Source: an uncultured Bacilli bacterium | GTDB taxonomy: Bacteria > Bacillota_I > Bacilli_A > RF39 > UBA660 | Direction: 5' to 3' | DNA: 7,907 bases | Assembly (NCBI GenBank): GCA_934167785.1 | Contig: CAKPLX010000052.1 | Location: forward strand, 1 to 7,907 | Shown: piece by piece, positions 6,300 to 7,907 of the stretch | Numbering within the stretch: the stretch's first letter is position 1 | How the letters are laid out: every line of letters starts with the position of its first letter | Notes under the pieces: model-generated | Told to the model about the DNA's origin: nothing | Seen by the model: only the letters and a program-made list of their open reading frames with translations | Databases searched by the model: none | Made by a program: the position numbers and the translations under genes

Positions 6300-7397
6300 C
6301 TAACCTTCTTGTTTTGATTGTAAATTATTTTTTGTCTCCTCATTTACTAAACCGATACTACCGCTAACACCAGTAGATCCATCACCAGAACTAATAATAA
6401 CACGTCCAGTGAATTCCTTTGCAGCATCTGACCGAGTTTGATCGATATTAGCATTTTTTATGTATAGAACAAGTGCAATCGTCTTAGTCTCTCCACCAAT
6501 AATTTCAATATCATCAGCAACTTTGGCTGTCCTCAACTTTGTTGTTTCATCATCATCAGCACCGTTATTAACTTCAGCACCATCTACATCAACTGTAGGT
6601 TTTAGTAATCGATCAATAGCAGGTTTCTTCACAGAAGTACCTTGACTAGCATCTGATGACTCAACAAATTTCAATAATTTTTTATCAACACCATTACGAT
6701 TAACAAATATAGGCGAATAAACATTTTTTAAATCGTCTCCTCCATCACCTTTCTTTAAAGAAAGTGTGTTATTATCTCCATCAACAACATTAATTAATGT
6801 AGAATCCTCCGAGTCAGTTCCATCACCTTTTCTAAATTTTGGATCATTAAGCCCATTATTATTTTCAGTAGAATCATAATCAGATAAATCTTCTGGCAAA
6901 CTAAGTTCATACGCCATAGCATTCAAACTAGAAAATTGATTAACTTCACTAACCACATTTAAAGAAACAGTTTGAGGAGAATTTGCATCATTCTTTACTT
7001 GAAAAACATAAACACTACAAATAGAGTTACCAAAATCATCCTTACACATTCCATTTTTTAACAATGTATAAGAAACATCGCCACTCTCACTATCTTTTTT
7101 TATTGTAGTATCATTTTGATTTTCAAAAGAATATTCAACTACTTCTGAATCAGCTGGAATCAAATCCTTATTCATCCAACCGCTTTCATAACTAATATAT
7201 TTTAACTTTAAAGTGGTAGATCCAGTTTTTACAGAAGAATCAGCACTGTTTGTTGTAGCTGTAAAATATGCAAAAGTAGCCCCAACTGCCATAATAATGA
7301 AAGTTGCAACTGCAATTACAGCATAAAACAAACCCCTTCCTTTATTTTCACTAACTATCTGTCCTTTGTTCTCTCCATGAACATTCTTATTATCCAC
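6300..7397 (-). CDS. TasA/camelysin-like exported protein (365 aa)
   Basis: Residues 1-22 are a polar cytoplasmic head and 23-43 a membrane segment ending G-A-T-F-A-Y-F-T-A-T; cleavage is probable after Ala43. The mature domain carries K-D-L-I-P-A (77-82), a Cys-x8-Cys pair (118, 127) followed by S-V-Y-V-F-Q-V, N-Q-F-S-S-L (153-158), the strand T-I-A-L-V-L-Y-I-K, and a closing strand E-F-T-G-R-V-I-I. Between about 170 and 295 is an acidic, Asp/Gly-rich insertion (for example KGDGTDSED and KKGDGGDD) that differs from the 322-residue paralogue and might bind metal; no canonical EF-hand is visible. It is probably a major fibre or matrix subunit exported through Sec and trimmed by the SipW-type enzyme. 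The start is GTG (7395-7397), placed 8 bases after a perfect AAGGAGG. It has its own promoter and strong terminator. Confidence 0.88.
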   Translation of the reverse strand: MDNKNVHGENKGQIVSENKGRGLFYAVIAVATFIIMAVGATFAYFTATTNSADSSVKTGSTTLKLKYISYESGWMNKDLIPADSEVVEYSFENQNDTTIKKDSESGDVSYTLLKNGMCKDDFGNSICSVYVFQVKNDANSPQTVSLNVVSEVNQFSSLNAMAYELSLPEDLSDYDSTENNNGLNDPKFRKGDGTDSEDSTLINVVDGDNNTLSLKKGDGGDDLKNVYSPIFVNRNGVDKKLLKFVESSDASQGTSVKKPAIDRLLKPTVDVDGAEVNNGADDDETTKLRTAKVADDIEIIGGETKTIALVLYIKNANIDQTRSDAAKEFTGRVIISSGDGSTGVSGSIGLVNEETKNNLQSKQEG

Positions 7398-7405
7398 TTC
7401 TATCT

Positions 7406-7412
7406 CCTCCTT
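7406..7412 (-). promoter_or_regulatory. Ribosome-binding site supporting a GTG start
   Basis: A perfect AAGGAGG on the minus strand lies 8 bases before GTG at 7395-7397. This identifies the GTG as the start of the 365-residue protein and keeps the polar head in front of the membrane segment, as in its paralogues. Confidence 0.75.
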
Positions 7413-7425
7413 ATATTATGTATTA

Positions 7426-7454
7426 AGTATAGCAAAGAAGGAATTAAAAATCAA
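7426..7454 (-). promoter_or_regulatory. Promoter of the 365-aa TasA-like gene
   Basis: On the minus strand: -35 TTGATT (7449-7454), 17-bp spacer, TGC, -10 TATACT (7426-7431). The extended -10 and near-consensus hexamers suggest strong expression. The same block pattern precedes the 322-residue paralogue, which indicates shared regulation or duplication of the whole unit. Confidence 0.8.
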
Positions 7455-7497
7455 TACTTTTTTAAGAGAATTTTCCTAACCTTAAAAAAAAGCTCAG

Positions 7498-7531
7498 AAA
7501 AAAAGATATAAACTAATCGTCCATATCTCTT
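7498..7531 (-). terminator. Weak terminator after the histidine kinase gene
   Basis: Arms 7523-7531 and 7501-7509 pair over nine bases (one G-T) around a 13-base loop, and the T-tract (7498-7504) follows on the minus strand. The stem overlaps the kinase stop codon. It separates the kinase transcript from the promoter of the TasA-like gene, but its low GC content suggests some read-through. Confidence 0.5.
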
Positions 7532-7907
7532 ATTCATAAATTATAAATTTTACACCGTTTTTAACATTTTCAATGGTGATATCGTAATTAAGCAAGTGTA
7601 GAGTCTTCTTAACTATCGATAACCCTAATCCAAAGACTCCTTTCAAGCCTTTTTCATATGGAGTGAATATATTATTTAAAACATTTTCATCAATATTCTC
7701 ACCATCATTAAATAAAATTATTTTTTTATTTTTTACAGTAATTTTAACTTCCTTTTTAGCATAACGCATGAAGTTATTCAAAATATTATCGATGATAGCT
7801 TCCCACATATCAGCACTACCACGAAATACCGTACTTTTTTTGTCAATATCCAGAACAAACTTAACATCAGGCCGAGACATTTTAAATTTATCAACTGCTG
7901 CATGAAT
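7530..7907 (-). CDS. Sensor histidine kinase, C-terminal ATPase domain (5' end outside window)
   Basis: The frame is open to the right edge, so the N-terminal sensor and phospho-acceptor domains lie outside. The visible 125 residues form a HATPase_c (GHKL) domain: N box W-E-A-I-I-D-N-I-L-N-N, then I-L-F-N-D-G-E-N-I-D at the ATP-binding G1 position, F box I-F-T-P-Y-E-K-G, and G2 box G-V-F-G-L-G-L-S-I-V-K-K. The end E-N-V-K-N-G-V-K-F-I-I-Y is typical of kinases that stop right after this domain. It would autophosphorylate a histidine and pass the phosphate to a response regulator, probably encoded further right. An ATG at 7878-7880 begins an internal methionine and is not the true start. Its position next to the fibre genes makes regulation of them conceivable, but nothing seen here shows it. 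Confidence 0.88.
   Translation of the reverse strand: MHAAVDKFKMSRPDVKFVLDIDKKSTVFRGSADMWEAIIDNILNNFMRYAKKEVKITVKNKKIILFNDGENIDENVLNNIFTPYEKGLKGVFGLGLSIVKKTLHLLNYDITIENVKNGVKFIIYE

Noticed and set aside
6460..6645. Plus-strand 61-residue frame
   Set aside because: Antisense to the 365-residue gene, Ser/Val/Thr-rich low-complexity product, no ribosome site or promoter.
1..7907. Alternative code with TGA as tryptophan (Mycoplasma-like)
   Set aside because: No stop codon used is TGA, which raised the question, but the tryptophan codons I checked in the 185-aa gene, sipW, the repeat protein and the kinase are all TGG.

Overview
This AT-rich window comes from a low-GC Gram-positive bacterium (Bacillota). 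It has strong AGGAGG-type ribosome-binding sites, a long-form hibernation factor, and a SipW-type signal peptidase with its substrates. Every tryptophan codon I checked is TGG, so the standard bacterial code applies. Several genes start with GTG or TTG, and only TAA and TAG are used as stops. An uncultured gut Bacilli or Erysipelotrichales-like lineage would fit, but that placement is an inference.

All genes lie on the minus strand, so they are described here from high to low coordinates. The right edge holds the C-terminal ATPase domain of a sensor histidine kinase, truncated by the window, with its own weak terminator. Next comes a TasA/camelysin-like exported protein (365 aa) with its own promoter, ribosome site and terminator. 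A second, paralogous protein (322 aa) follows with a nearly identical promoter. Beyond a weak terminator is a compact group: a small TasA-like protein (185 aa, TTG start), a SipW-type signal peptidase (523 aa), and a repeat-containing exported protein (about 581 aa) that directly abuts the peptidase gene. A 33-residue small ORF with a strong ribosome site closes the group, and its stop codon lies inside the operon terminator. The last gene is hpf, with its own promoter.

The 185-581 aa proteins appear to form an extracellular fibre or matrix system analogous to Bacillus tapA-sipW-tasA. All four exported proteins share an N-terminal membrane segment ending in a G-x-x-F-A-type site, which fits processing by the SipW-like enzyme, and a C-terminal strand of the type F-x-G-T-V-x-V. 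The two larger TasA-like proteins would be major subunits, the 185 aa protein a minor subunit or adaptor, and the repeat protein a long stalk or cap. The peptidase is unusual: about 330 acidic, low-complexity cytoplasmic residues with repeated F-D-D-L-F-type motifs precede its membrane anchor.

The left 300 bases hold no gene. They contain several hairpins and a ~197-bp MITE-like element with inverted ends, flanked by a perfect 20-bp direct repeat. One copy of that repeat is the end of the hpf coding sequence.
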